Assembly: GCA_050747825.1 (NCBI GenBank)
Contig: JBOGJG010000245.1
Coordinates: 1-47,136, forward strand
Reading direction: 5' to 3'
DNA length: 47,136 bases
Source: JBOGJG01 sp050747825
Lineage (GTDB): Bacteria; Acidobacteriota; UBA6911; RPQK01; JBOGJG01
This document shows, in pieces, positions 1 to 7,590 of the stretch. Below the pieces are notes generated by a model. That model searched no databases and was not told where the DNA came from. It saw nothing but the letters and a program-made list of their open reading frames with translations. Position numbers and translations under genes: made by a program. The stretch's first letter is position 1, and each line of letters starts with the position of its first letter.

Positions 1-98
1 CTGGCTTTGTTGCTCCTCGGTCCCATATTCCCGATATGCTCCCTCGTCGCGCCTCGCCATCAGACCGCACCCATAGGGTACCCGGCTCGCGACGATAG
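1..98. other. Window edge, no gene recognised
   Basis: No recognisable product in any frame. One plus-strand frame runs open from the edge with a leucine-rich start and stops at 124-126; another stops at 96-98. It could be the tail of a gene entering from the left, perhaps the component before the sugar permease fragment that follows, but nothing identifies it. Confidence 0.3.
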
Positions 99-312
99 CG
101 CACTTATTTATGTTACGAAGCACTAGTCCTGTATTTAAGCATCACCTATTTTCTGCTTCTCTGGCCCTTTACTCCCGGACTCGCATCCCCGCAGAATATC
201 GCTAACTTTTCCTCGAATATGCTCCCGCTGGCCGTGGCCGCCATAGGGCAAACCTTTGTCTTGATCACCGCCGGGATTGATCTGTCGGTAACCGCCATCG
301 TCGCCCTCCACG
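99..312 (+). pseudogene. Fragment of RbsC-like sugar ABC transporter permease
   Basis: The plus-strand frame opening after the stop at 96-98 reads a hydrophobic helix, then a PQNIANF stretch, then LAVAAIGQTFVLITAGIDLS. This closely follows the N-terminal part of ribose/monosaccharide ABC permeases (BPD_transp_2 family), where the segment 'ALGQTxVIITGGIDLSVG' leads into the second and third helices. Similarity ends abruptly after TAIVAL near 305-312. Beyond that point the sequence is the antisense of a DUF59 gene, so most of the roughly 320-residue permease is missing. There is also no start codon in this frame. It is a gene remnant at a rearrangement breakpoint, or one side of an assembly chimera. 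Identity of the family is fairly secure; the biological reality of the junction is not. Confidence 0.6.
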
Positions 313-563
313 CCGCGGACTTTCTTCTCGACGTCGACCGGCAGCGACTGCGCCACCGGACAGTCGCGCGTCGCAAGGGTCATCCGGACGTTGACTTCGC
401 TGCTCTCGCCGCCGATCACGTCGGATACCAGGCCCAACTCGTAGATGTTCACCGGGATCTCGGGGCCGAACACGGTCCGTAGCGCTTCGTAAGCGCGCTG
501 TTCAATGAAGAGTTTTTCGCCGGGGTGCATGGGGCTTCGCGTCAGGGGGACTGGCCGCTTCAA
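135..563 (-). pseudogene. Truncated DUF59/MIP18-family (SufT/PaaD-like) gene
   Basis: The first ~85 residues read as a DUF59 (MIP18 / SufT / PaaD-like) domain. The hallmark DPEIPVNIYDLGL is present as GPEIPVNIYELGL, followed by VRMTLATRDCPVAQSLP with the conserved cysteine of the family. These proteins assist iron-sulfur cluster maturation or metal-sulfur enzyme assembly. After VEKKVRGVEG, near position 310, the frame runs into the antisense of a sugar ABC permease and encodes an unrelated low-complexity tail to the stop at 135. The native C-terminal strand and helix are lost. The ATG at 561-563 is the likely original start, which leaves a short N-terminal extension ahead of the domain. The product is probably non-functional, or the locus is an assembly join. 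Confidence 0.65.
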
Positions 564-787
564 TCAATCATCATACCATTGGATCGAGTGCCTCCGGCAG
601 AATACAGGGTCTCAGTTTGAAACGCGACACCAACGGCCCTTGCGATCAACAAATATGAGCTGTGAGTTGGCCTGGTGTCCTGTCCATTTCTGCCTCGGAT
701 AAATTGCTTCAAATATGCGTTGATTAAAGTAAATACCAGGCTAAGCAATCCCGTTCACCTGCGTTTGCCGCGTCTCGGCAAGAGGAC
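564..787. other. Intergenic gap, nothing recognised
   Basis: About 220 bases lie between the start of the truncated DUF59 gene and the stop of the sulfotransferase, both on the minus strand. It should hold the promoter of the DUF59 gene. I see no convincing -35/-10 pair, no RNA structure and no protein with recognisable features. A 62-codon minus-strand frame here has no family resemblance. Confidence 0.4.
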
Positions 788-1396
788 TCAGCGCCGGTTG
801 CGGTAGAGCGTTGAATCGACGGCCTGGGCCATCTTTTCCGCGTCGAGCGAAAGGTCCAGGAAGCGGCGCATGAGCTGCGCCTGAGCGAGGGGGTCGTCGA
901 GGATTTCCCTGTAGTGCAGATCCACGACCTCAATATTCGATTGCTTTCGCAGCCAGACACCCACTCGACGCAGGTGGGACGAAAACAGTTCTCTAATCTT
1001 TTGATCGTCCTGAGCCAGCGATTCTCCCCGCCTTGTCAGCATCTTGTTTTGGGAAGCAATCACTTCGTCCAGGTCGCGGTGCATGAAGATAATCTTGTAA
1101 CGGTGCTCCCCGGGCAGCTCGGTCAAGAGGTCGGAGATGATTTTGACGGCCTTTCCCCGGGTCTCCGCCAGCCAACTTTTGTCCTTTTCCTTATGAAGAT
1201 TCTTTATGCGCTCGAATTCAAAATAGCCCTTGGGGTTGTCTTCGTCGGACTGGCGCAGTCCGTCGCTAAAGATCTCCATGCCGCCGGCTTCCAGCATCTT
1301 CATCAGCATTGAAGTGCCGGAGCGAGGCAGCCCGGAGACGACAATGATCGGTTCTAACCGCCTTTTGGCTGGGAAAAGCCTTCTAAAGCTCCACAC
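788..1396 (-). CDS. P-loop sulfotransferase family protein
   Basis: A 202-residue protein whose residues 22-28 read GLPRSGT, the 5'-phosphosulfate-binding loop of PAPS-dependent sulfotransferases. A later FMHRDLDEVIASQ segment matches the 3'-phosphate region (R...S) of the family. It would transfer sulfate from PAPS to an unknown acceptor, in the cytoplasm, since no signal peptide or membrane helix is seen. I place the start at the GTG at 1394-1396. An AAGGGAG ribosome-binding site lies six bases upstream, and the overlap with the preceding gene's stop is then only 14 bases. A longer TTG start at 1423 is possible. It is the last gene of the five-gene leftward operon that starts at 6636, so its acceptor may be the molecule handled by the two phosphodiesterases (inference). 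Confidence 0.8.
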   Translation of the reverse strand: MWSFRRLFPAKRRLEPIIVVSGLPRSGTSMLMKMLEAGGMEIFSDGLRQSDEDNPKGYFEFERIKNLHKEKDKSWLAETRGKAVKIISDLLTELPGEHRYKIIFMHRDLDEVIASQNKMLTRRGESLAQDDQKIRELFSSHLRRVGVWLRKQSNIEVVDLHYREILDDPLAQAQLMRRFLDLSLDAEKMAQAVDSTLYRNRR

Positions 1397-2210
1397 CGAA
1401 AACTCCCTTGAATGCGAAGGCAAAAATCATCGAAAGAACAAAGAAAAGCACCAGCCAGTGAATTTCCCATCCCCAAATGGCGAGTGGCAGAGGACGGTAG
1501 CTGACCTCAATGGACTTCAGGTTCTGGTCTGGGTCGAGCGGAGCCTCGCCCGGATAGAGGAGCAGATCGAGGGCTGAGCTGGTCCGCAAGCCTGGCGCAG
1601 GCCCCCAGCCTTCTTCCACGTAAAAGCCTTTGTCCACAGTTGTTTCACCAACCTGAACTGCCAACCTGTGATGCCCGGCCTCTTGCGCCCGGACCCGCCA
1701 GGCCACCTCGCTCTGGCTGTCGATGCGCACCGGCGGAGTTTCGACGGTCACACCGCCTGAGCTTTTCAAAGAGATCGGCTGGGTCATGAGAGCGATGCCA
1801 TCAAATCTGGCTTTTACCAGAGCCTGCTCGCCCGCCTGAAACGGTCTGGCAGAGAAGTATAAATTGAGCTGCGCTATGATCAGCAGGAGGGGAATGATGA
1901 GGGCCAGCATGGGCGCCAGCGAATAGCCCATGTAACTCAGAGTGTCCCGAAAGATACGTCTCTGCAGGCGCAGAACGACGGCCACATCATGCTGATAAAG
2001 CCGCACTCCCAGCAGATTGCCGCGGATCTTGTTCTTCTTCTGGCGGATGCCCTCCTGGTTCGAGACCTTGCCGAAAACCCAGACCATCAGAATCCCAGTC
2101 AGCAGGGACACAAAAACAAGCGCCCAGACGGGATCGAACCCCCGGAAGGGCCGGAACAGTAAATCAAAAAGCGTCGATAAGATAGTGTTCAGTATGTGAA
2201 CGATGGTCAT
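1383..2210 (-). CDS. Three-helix membrane protein resembling EMC3/TMCO1 (Oxa1 superfamily), with a soluble insert
   Basis: A 275-residue membrane protein. What is visible: a hydrophobic helix at about 27-47, a strongly basic and amphipathic stretch at 48-97 likely to form a cytoplasmic hairpin or coiled coil, a second helix at 98-118, a soluble beta-rich segment at about 119-245 containing VETPPV and VAWRV, and a last helix at 250-270. Helix, charged cytoplasmic hairpin, helix pair is the plan of the EMC3/TMCO1/DUF106 branch of the Oxa1/YidC membrane insertase superfamily. The extracytoplasmic domain before the last helix is an addition to that plan. The family assignment rests on architecture and my memory of similar bacterial sequences, so it is tentative. 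It lies between a small RHH-like gene (17 bases) and the sulfotransferase (14-base overlap), so it is co-transcribed with the phosphodiesterases and may help insert or hold them. Confidence 0.55.
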   Translation of the reverse strand: MTIVHILNTILSTLFDLLFRPFRGFDPVWALVFVSLLTGILMVWVFGKVSNQEGIRQKKNKIRGNLLGVRLYQHDVAVVLRLQRRIFRDTLSYMGYSLAPMLALIIPLLLIIAQLNLYFSARPFQAGEQALVKARFDGIALMTQPISLKSSGGVTVETPPVRIDSQSEVAWRVRAQEAGHHRLAVQVGETTVDKGFYVEEGWGPAPGLRTSSALDLLLYPGEAPLDPDQNLKSIEVSYRPLPLAIWGWEIHWLVLFFVLSMIFAFAFKGVFGVEL

Positions 2211-2227
2211 AAATGCTGTGCCATGCT

Positions 2228-2419
2228 TCAGGAAATATACCCGAGTCCCTTCAGCCTCTTCTTGATCTCATCCTCGGAGCCGGCGTCCTCCAGCTTGGCG
2301 ATTTCCTTTTCAAGAGCATGAGTTACGAACTCATCGACCGACGAGTAGCCGGCCAACTCGGCATACTTCCTGACCTTCTCGAAAAGACCTTTCTCAATTT
2401 TGACTTTTGGACCAAACAT
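2228..2419 (-). CDS. Small ribbon-helix-helix-like protein with LGYI tail
   Basis: A 63-residue protein. A short basic strand (KVKIEKGLFEKV) is followed by a helix, a turn and a second helix (SVDEFVTHALEKEIAKLE), the outline of a MetJ/Arc/CopG ribbon-helix-helix dimer. Such proteins usually bind operator DNA, often autoregulating their operon. AGGAAGGA sits just upstream of its ATG, a strong ribosome-binding site. It follows the second phosphodiesterase by 12 bases. Its last residues, KRLKGLGYIS, resemble the C-terminal LRSLGYIQ of the sulfatase remnant at 6649, although the two are otherwise unrelated. It could be an operon regulator or a small partner of the membrane complex. The function is inferred from fold outline only. 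Confidence 0.6.
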   Translation of the reverse strand: MFGPKVKIEKGLFEKVRKYAELAGYSSVDEFVTHALEKEIAKLEDAGSEDEIKKRLKGLGYIS

Positions 2420-2431
2420 ATCCTTCCTCTC

Positions 2432-4423
2432 TTAATCCAAGCAGTCCTGACCGATCATCTCCGGAAGCTTGGAGACGCCGTACTCATCCAACACAGCCAC
2501 GGTCAGGTCGTACAAGGCCGGCTTCTCCAGGCTGATTTGGAGATTGGTGATCAGGACACCCGGGACCAGCCGGTAATCCATGCTGTGGTCTCCACTCCAG
2601 GGATCGAGATTATCGACGAACACTTCCCTGGGGAATTCCCCCAGGGGGCTCTCCCAGGAGCTGCGATAACCCCAGTTGTAGCCGGCGATGATATCAGGGG
2701 CGGCCTCCAGATTTTGGCCCCGGAAATCGCGGCGTGTCTGAAGCACCAGGCTCACCGGCGAGCGGCCGTTGCGGGGATCTTTGGCGGCGAGGAGATCGGC
2801 TTCCAATTGATCGAGCAGTCGCTGGTATTCGGCTCCCTGGGATACGATTCCGTTCTCTTCACGGCCTCTCAGGTTCACATAGAGCCCGTTCAAGCCCACC
2901 GCATAGGCCCTGGTCCCGGACCAATCCACGTTCGAGAATAGAGGATCGTCTCCCCGGCGCGTCGGGTCCTTCAGCTTGACATAGCCCTTCTCGACCAGCC
3001 AGGAATTCAGATTCATCCCCCAGTAAAAGGGTGCGAACCCATGATCCGACATGACGATGAGAGTGGTCTCTTTGTCCACCGACTGCAGAACTCGTCCCAG
3101 GGCCTCATCCATCTCCTGATAAAGCACGCGAATGGGGTCGTGAAGCTCCTTGTCGACCGTCGAGCTGGGGTGCTGCGGGTCCATGTAACTCCAGAACATG
3201 TGAGATCCCTGGTCCACGCTGGAAAAGTAAAAGAACAGAAGCCCTTCCTGGAAGCTATTCAGCAGATGCCCGAGCGCCTGCCGCTGCTCCCGGAAGACGA
3301 ACTGCGACTGCTGCCAGAACTCCTGGCCGCTGAAAATACCGCCCGAGAAAGCCTTTGTGTCTTCGGGAAGCTCCTGGGTGTAAAAATAGCCGAGGTCGTC
3401 CTGAAGCTTGCCTGCCCAACTCTCCGGAGTGGAGAGCGGCATCACCGGGTCTTCAGGGTTGATCTGCAGGGGAGTCACGTAGAGGCGAAAATCGGGGCGA
3501 AGCTCCTGCAGGTAAAAACGGCCTACGGCGCTGACGCCAACCAGATAGGGAAGCGCTTCAAAATCGACTCTGATCCAGTCGCTCCATTCGCCTTCGCGCA
3601 GGATGAACTCATCGTCCTGGATGACGAACTTGGCCACCGGCTCCTGGGGGTCGATGAAGACCTCGAAGTCGATTGTCATTTCGGGATGGCTGTAGGACTC
3701 TCCGGAGGTTTGTTCGCGCCGGAAGGGATTCTCCGGCCCTACCAGTTGGGCCTGCACTTTGTTATCCTCAATTTCCACCTCGAAGACTCGTCCTCCTGAG
3801 AGATCGCCGGCGTTCTGCGCAGGAAAGTCCGTATAGAAAGAAAACGTTCCTGGAGTTCCCAGGATGTCCGGCGTCCCCATTCCCGAAAACGACTTGCCCT
3901 CAGAGGAAGGGGGGAAGTTGACCGGCATGCGAAAGACGGTGGTCGGCACTCCATGCTCCTCCAGAATTTCCCAGAAGGCGCGGCCCTGTCTCAGTAGTTC
4001 TATTTTCCCGCCGCTGAGAGGAATCACCCAGGACCCGATGGAGATATTCCAGTTGGAGGGAAGGGTTCGCACCATCGCAAACTCGGGCCTGATGGTGACC
4101 GGATTGCGATGGATGAAATCGAAGATCCCATGGGCGCCCGGGTCAGTCCCTGTAATGAAGGTGGACCAGGCCACCGGGCTTAAAGGGGGCATGGTGGTTT
4201 GAAGGGCGCTGAAATCGCCTTCGGTGATCAGTTTCCTGAAGTGGGGTAGATGGCCCTGGTCCACAAATTCCTGGAGCAGGCGCGGGTCGAGGCCATCGAT
4301 TCCCAGGATGATCATCTTTTTTGCTGCGGTGGATACCGGGGGCCTCATGGTGATTACGACCGCGACGAGGGCCAAAAGCACCAGGATCGAAATGACGAAT
4401 CTGAATGATCTATGTAGCGTCAT
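2432..4423 (-). CDS. AlkP-superfamily type I phosphodiesterase, membrane-anchored
   Basis: A 663-residue member of the type I phosphodiesterase/nucleotide pyrophosphatase clan of the alkaline phosphatase superfamily. Residues 10-25 form one hydrophobic signal-anchor, and no strongly basic segment follows it, so the catalytic domain probably faces the periplasm. Metal and nucleophile motifs are visible: D43 in GIDGLDP, the S82-P-V-A-W nucleophile block followed by TG and HGIFDF, DQGSHMFW in mid-protein, MSDHGFAPF near residue 456, and WSGDHSM near 608. These give the Asp/Ser/Asp/His/His set expected for two-metal phosphoester hydrolysis or transfer. The start ATG overlaps the upstream paralogue's stop as ATGA, so the two are translationally coupled. 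The substrate is unknown; the family acts on nucleotides, phospholipid headgroups or glycan phosphates. Confidence 0.85.
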   Translation of the reverse strand: MTLHRSFRFVISILVLLALVAVVITMRPPVSTAAKKMIILGIDGLDPRLLQEFVDQGHLPHFRKLITEGDFSALQTTMPPLSPVAWSTFITGTDPGAHGIFDFIHRNPVTIRPEFAMVRTLPSNWNISIGSWVIPLSGGKIELLRQGRAFWEILEEHGVPTTVFRMPVNFPPSSEGKSFSGMGTPDILGTPGTFSFYTDFPAQNAGDLSGGRVFEVEIEDNKVQAQLVGPENPFRREQTSGESYSHPEMTIDFEVFIDPQEPVAKFVIQDDEFILREGEWSDWIRVDFEALPYLVGVSAVGRFYLQELRPDFRLYVTPLQINPEDPVMPLSTPESWAGKLQDDLGYFYTQELPEDTKAFSGGIFSGQEFWQQSQFVFREQRQALGHLLNSFQEGLLFFYFSSVDQGSHMFWSYMDPQHPSSTVDKELHDPIRVLYQEMDEALGRVLQSVDKETTLIVMSDHGFAPFYWGMNLNSWLVEKGYVKLKDPTRRGDDPLFSNVDWSGTRAYAVGLNGLYVNLRGREENGIVSQGAEYQRLLDQLEADLLAAKDPRNGRSPVSLVLQTRRDFRGQNLEAAPDIIAGYNWGYRSSWESPLGEFPREVFVDNLDPWSGDHSMDYRLVPGVLITNLQISLEKPALYDLTVAVLDEYGVSKLPEMIGQDCLD

Positions 4424-6636
4424 CTATATGGCCGCTCCTCACGGTCGCGGCTCGGTTCAGATGGCGCAGACTTATCCGAGCCGCGACCAGCCAAGGGGTA
4501 CCCGGGGAGCGGCCCCCTGATCGACTCTTCGACAGCCAGAGGCCTTCCATCGCAGTAGGACGGGACCGGAACTCCGAAAAGGTCGAGTACGGTCGGGGCA
4601 ACGTCCATGATGCTGACGCTGGCCTGGTCGATTCTGCGGTTGCAGAAGAAGATGCCGGGGACGTCGGGCGGATTCATGCAGTGATCTCCGCTCCAGCTCT
4701 TCAGATTGTCTTCGAAAACCCGGGCGGTGACGGCTCCCGTAGCGCATGTCCAGGACACTCGATAGCCCGGCTTGAAACCGGCGATCAGATCAGGGGCCTC
4801 TGCCACATAAGGACCCTTGTAGACCTCGCGAGTGTCATAGACCTCTGCGACCGCGGGCGTATTCCGTTCCTGGTCTTGCAGCTCGCGCAGCTTGCCGATG
4901 ATCTCCGCCTTCAAAGCTTCGGCCTCTGCTCCGGGGGAAACGATGCCTTTGGCTTCGCGGTCCTTCAGGTTGAGATAGATTCCGCCCAGGCCCACAGCGT
5001 AGGCTCGGGTTCGGCTCCAATCTACGTCGGCAAAGCACTCGGCGCCGCTCGGCTGGTCCTTGACGGCCAGGTAGCCATTCTGGTGCAGCCAGGTGTTCAG
5101 ATTGACTCCGCGCTTGAATGGCTTGAACCCGTGGTCTGACATGACGATCAGGAGCGTGTCCTCATCGACCTGATTCATGACCCGGCCGACCAGGTCGTCC
5201 ATTTTCCGGTAAAGCTTTTGGATCTCGCCGCGATGCATCTGCACGTCCTTATCGCGGTTGGCCGGATGATCATCTTCGAGATAGCGCCAGAACATATGCT
5301 GCAGCCGGTCGGTGATATCGAAGACGCACACGACCGCTCCGCGGCGGGTCTTCTCAATGGCGTCAAAAAGCATGCGCTCCCGCTCATCGTGAATCGAGTA
5401 TGCCTGTTCGAGGAAAGCTGCCTCGTCCAGGACCCGCTCGTTCAGGGCCCAGGTATCTTCCGCCAGTCCAAGGGTGCAGAAATTTCCCTGGGTCTTGGCC
5501 AGATACATGGCGTAGGTGACGGGGTGCGAAATGGGCAAAATCGGTTTTTCAGGAGCGATGTTCACGGGCGTCATGTAAAGCTTGAAGTCAGGTGAACTCT
5601 CCTTGAGGTAGAAGCGGCACATCCCCCGGATTTTCATGCCGGCTCCCGGGCGGAATTCCAGCGGAATCCAGGGGGTGAACCGGCGCAGGGCAAGCGGGTA
5701 GGATTTGGCGCCGATGTGCAGGGCAAAATCAGGTGAACGTTCCCCCATTTTCCTCGCAATCGAAAACGGAATCCGCATTTCGCCGCCGTTATTCAGCAGC
5801 GGGTTATCAGGCCCGGAAATGTACGATTCGACCGTCCCGTTATTCGCCGCCACCGGAATCTGGACTCCTCCCGTGAACTTCCCTTGCTCGGCCGGGTCGC
5901 TGCTGTAATAGGAAAACGTCCCCTGCGTCCCTTTCAGGTCAGGCGCAGGCATGGCCGATAGGATCAAACCCTTGAATTTCTCCGGAGGAAAGCTGATGGG
6001 GACACGCAGAATGGTGCTGAAGACGCCGTAATCTCCCAGGATCTTCCAGAAGGACTGGCTCTTACGCTCGAAAAGAATGCGGGGTTTTCCCAACGGAATC
6101 GTGTACTTCCCGACGCGAAGTTTTCGGCTGGGCGGCTCGATCCGGGCGGAACAAAGCTCAGGCAGATAATACTTGCGGTTGGGCACCAGGAAGTCGAAGA
6201 CTTTATGCCGTCCCGGATTGCAGCCGGTCTGGAAAGACGACCAGGCCACGGGAGACTCGGCAGGCAGTGTCGTCTCCAACCGGGCATAGCAGCCCAGGTC
6301 ACGCAGCTTTGCCAGATTGGGGAGAAGTCCTTGGGCCATGAATCGGTCGGTCAGCTCCGGGTCCTGGCCGTCCAATCCGACGATGATGACTTTCCTGACT
6401 CGGCTCTTGTGCAGGGCTCTTCGTCCCCTGAGGGTCTGCCAGGCCCAGCGCAAGGGCCAGGTCAACAGCGTGAGAAAGGCCAGGAAGAACGTGATCAGGA
6501 CAATAAAGAACGAGGAGACAAAAGCGATCCCGGCGCCGGGTCCGATATAAGCCTGTGCCCCCAGCGGAAAGAGCAGATGGAGCAAGGCGCAGAGGCCGGC
6601 TGATAAAGCTACCGTTCTCCAGGATGATCGAAACAT
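4420..6636 (-). CDS. AlkP-superfamily type I phosphodiesterase with N-terminal signal and TM helix
   Basis: A 738-residue paralogue of the next gene. Residues 1-29 resemble a cleavable signal ending AQA. They are followed by YIGPGAGIAF, a motif I associate with such proteins, a second hydrophobic helix (about 38-62) and a very basic stretch (RGRRALHKSRVRK, residues 70-82). The positive-inside rule would then put the catalytic domain on the cytoplasmic side. Catalytic motifs are intact: D89 in GLDGQDP, nucleophile block around S128 (ESPVAWSS), FDITDRLQHMFWR, MSDHGFKPF near 496 and WSGDHCM near 647. The last ~32 residues, from GPLPGYPLAGRGS onward, are encoded by a dispersed palindromic repeat. 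The native protein probably ended shortly after VEESI or a little beyond. It is the first gene of the leftward operon. Confidence 0.85.
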   Translation of the reverse strand: MFRSSWRTVALSAGLCALLHLLFPLGAQAYIGPGAGIAFVSSFFIVLITFFLAFLTLLTWPLRWAWQTLRGRRALHKSRVRKVIIVGLDGQDPELTDRFMAQGLLPNLAKLRDLGCYARLETTLPAESPVAWSSFQTGCNPGRHKVFDFLVPNRKYYLPELCSARIEPPSRKLRVGKYTIPLGKPRILFERKSQSFWKILGDYGVFSTILRVPISFPPEKFKGLILSAMPAPDLKGTQGTFSYYSSDPAEQGKFTGGVQIPVAANNGTVESYISGPDNPLLNNGGEMRIPFSIARKMGERSPDFALHIGAKSYPLALRRFTPWIPLEFRPGAGMKIRGMCRFYLKESSPDFKLYMTPVNIAPEKPILPISHPVTYAMYLAKTQGNFCTLGLAEDTWALNERVLDEAAFLEQAYSIHDERERMLFDAIEKTRRGAVVCVFDITDRLQHMFWRYLEDDHPANRDKDVQMHRGEIQKLYRKMDDLVGRVMNQVDEDTLLIVMSDHGFKPFKRGVNLNTWLHQNGYLAVKDQPSGAECFADVDWSRTRAYAVGLGGIYLNLKDREAKGIVSPGAEAEALKAEIIGKLRELQDQERNTPAVAEVYDTREVYKGPYVAEAPDLIAGFKPGYRVSWTCATGAVTARVFEDNLKSWSGDHCMNPPDVPGIFFCNRRIDQASVSIMDVAPTVLDLFGVPVPSYCDGRPLAVEESIRGPLPGYPLAGRGSDKSAPSEPSRDREERPYR
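4430..4514. repeat. Palindromic element, copy 1 (inside 3' end of phosphodiesterase gene)
   Basis: Left arm 4430-4455 starts GGCCGCTCC and ends GGTCGCGGCTCGG. Right arm 4476-4514 starts CCGAGCCGCGACC and ends GGGAGCGGCC. The left arm has a 4-base internal spacer (short form). The right arm has a 16-base spacer containing GGGTACCC (long form). It supplies the C-terminal tail of the gene at 4420-6636, entirely in frame, ending at the ATGA overlap. Confidence 0.9.
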
Positions 6637-6648
6637 GCGCGCTCTATT

Positions 6649-7574
6649 CTACTGAATATACCCCAGGCTGCGCAGGCGCTCCAGTTCCTCCCTGCTTAAA
6701 CCCTCGGTGGAGTCCGCTTCCGGAAGCTGCGCCGCCAGGGCCGCCTTGCGCCAGTCATCCAACTCAGCTTTAAGTCTTTGGACGACTTCCGGGTTCTGTG
6801 CGGCCAGATCGTGCTGGTCGAGCGGGTCCTTGACATGGTCGTAAAGCTCGAATTCAGGCATACCGTCAGCTCTCGGGGAATTGTGAATAAGCTTCCAGCC
6901 ATCGAGAACAACAGCGAAAGACTCGGTGTTTCGCGGAGGCGGACCTCCGACGTGTTCAGTTGCCGCCTTTTCCGAAATGGCCGGCCGTTTCCGGTTAGCT
7001 CCCCGTATACGCTTTGACCGTGAAACATCCGGCCGTGGTCGTGGAATTCCTCTCCATGATCGCTGGTAAAGACCAGCAGAGTCTTCTCAGTCAGGCCAAG
7101 GCTCCTGAGCCGCTCCTGTAATCGTGCAATCTCAACATCCAGCGCTCGAATCGAGCCGTAACCGTAGAGGTCAAGGTGATCCTTGCGCAGCGTATCGGCG
7201 AGAATCAGGATCACCCCCTGCGGTGGCCCTGCCGAGTCATCGGCGACCAGTTTGAAGGAGGGCTCCGGGCGCGCAGCAGAAGGCATCCTTCCTCTGTCTC
7301 GCACCACAGGGCTGCCCCAGAGGCCCAACGTACCCGGCGATTCCGCCTCAATCGAGAGCGAAATCGCAACCTGCTTGCCGGCGTATTCGGCAAGGTCGAT
7401 GGGAACGGATTCCCAGCGATGGGGAGTCGTTAACGTGCGCTCAAGCAGAAGGTCTCCTTGCACCGGGTCGGAGCCGGAATCCGCGACTCGTATTCTAAAC
7501 GTCACCGGCGGATACTCGATCGTTCCGATGCTGAGGTCCAGTTGATCGATTCCGGAGAGCGCGAGACGAGGGTT
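6649..7574 (-). pseudogene. Sulfatase remnant with two internal deletions and a frameshift
   Basis: Read leftwards, the first part is an N-terminal beta-rich domain followed by ILILADTLRKDHLDLYGY, the classic start of an S1 (formylglycine) sulfatase. It jumps near 7157-7165 directly to IRALDVEIARLQERL, then TSDHGEEFHDHG and FHGQSVYGEL. The whole formylglycine region (CxPSR) is therefore absent. Near 6985-7010 a second loss shifts the frame. The C-terminal part continues in another frame as ISEKAATEHVGG, then AVVLDGWKLIHN, ELYDHVKDP and finally RLRSLGYIQ, which are typical sulfatase C-terminal features. The N-terminal end is also cut by a stop at 7575-7577. The product cannot be an active sulfatase. 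The locus is a decayed neighbour of the phosphodiesterase operon (12 bases upstream of it). Confidence 0.8.
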
Positions 7575-7590
7575 TCATGGTAAATCTCCG

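Noticed and set aside
30..98. Possible further copy of the palindromic element (GGGTACCCGGCTCGCGAC)
   Set aside because: Only GGGTACCCGG matches; the arm ends and the order of blocks do not fit the consensus.
560..748. 62-codon minus-strand frame in the first gap
   Set aside because: No family resemblance, no ribosome-binding site and no supporting context.
2228..2419. RHH-like gene as the antitoxin of a toxin-antitoxin pair
   Set aside because: No toxin gene is adjacent; the neighbours are a phosphodiesterase and a membrane protein, and the MazF remnant is 20 kb away.
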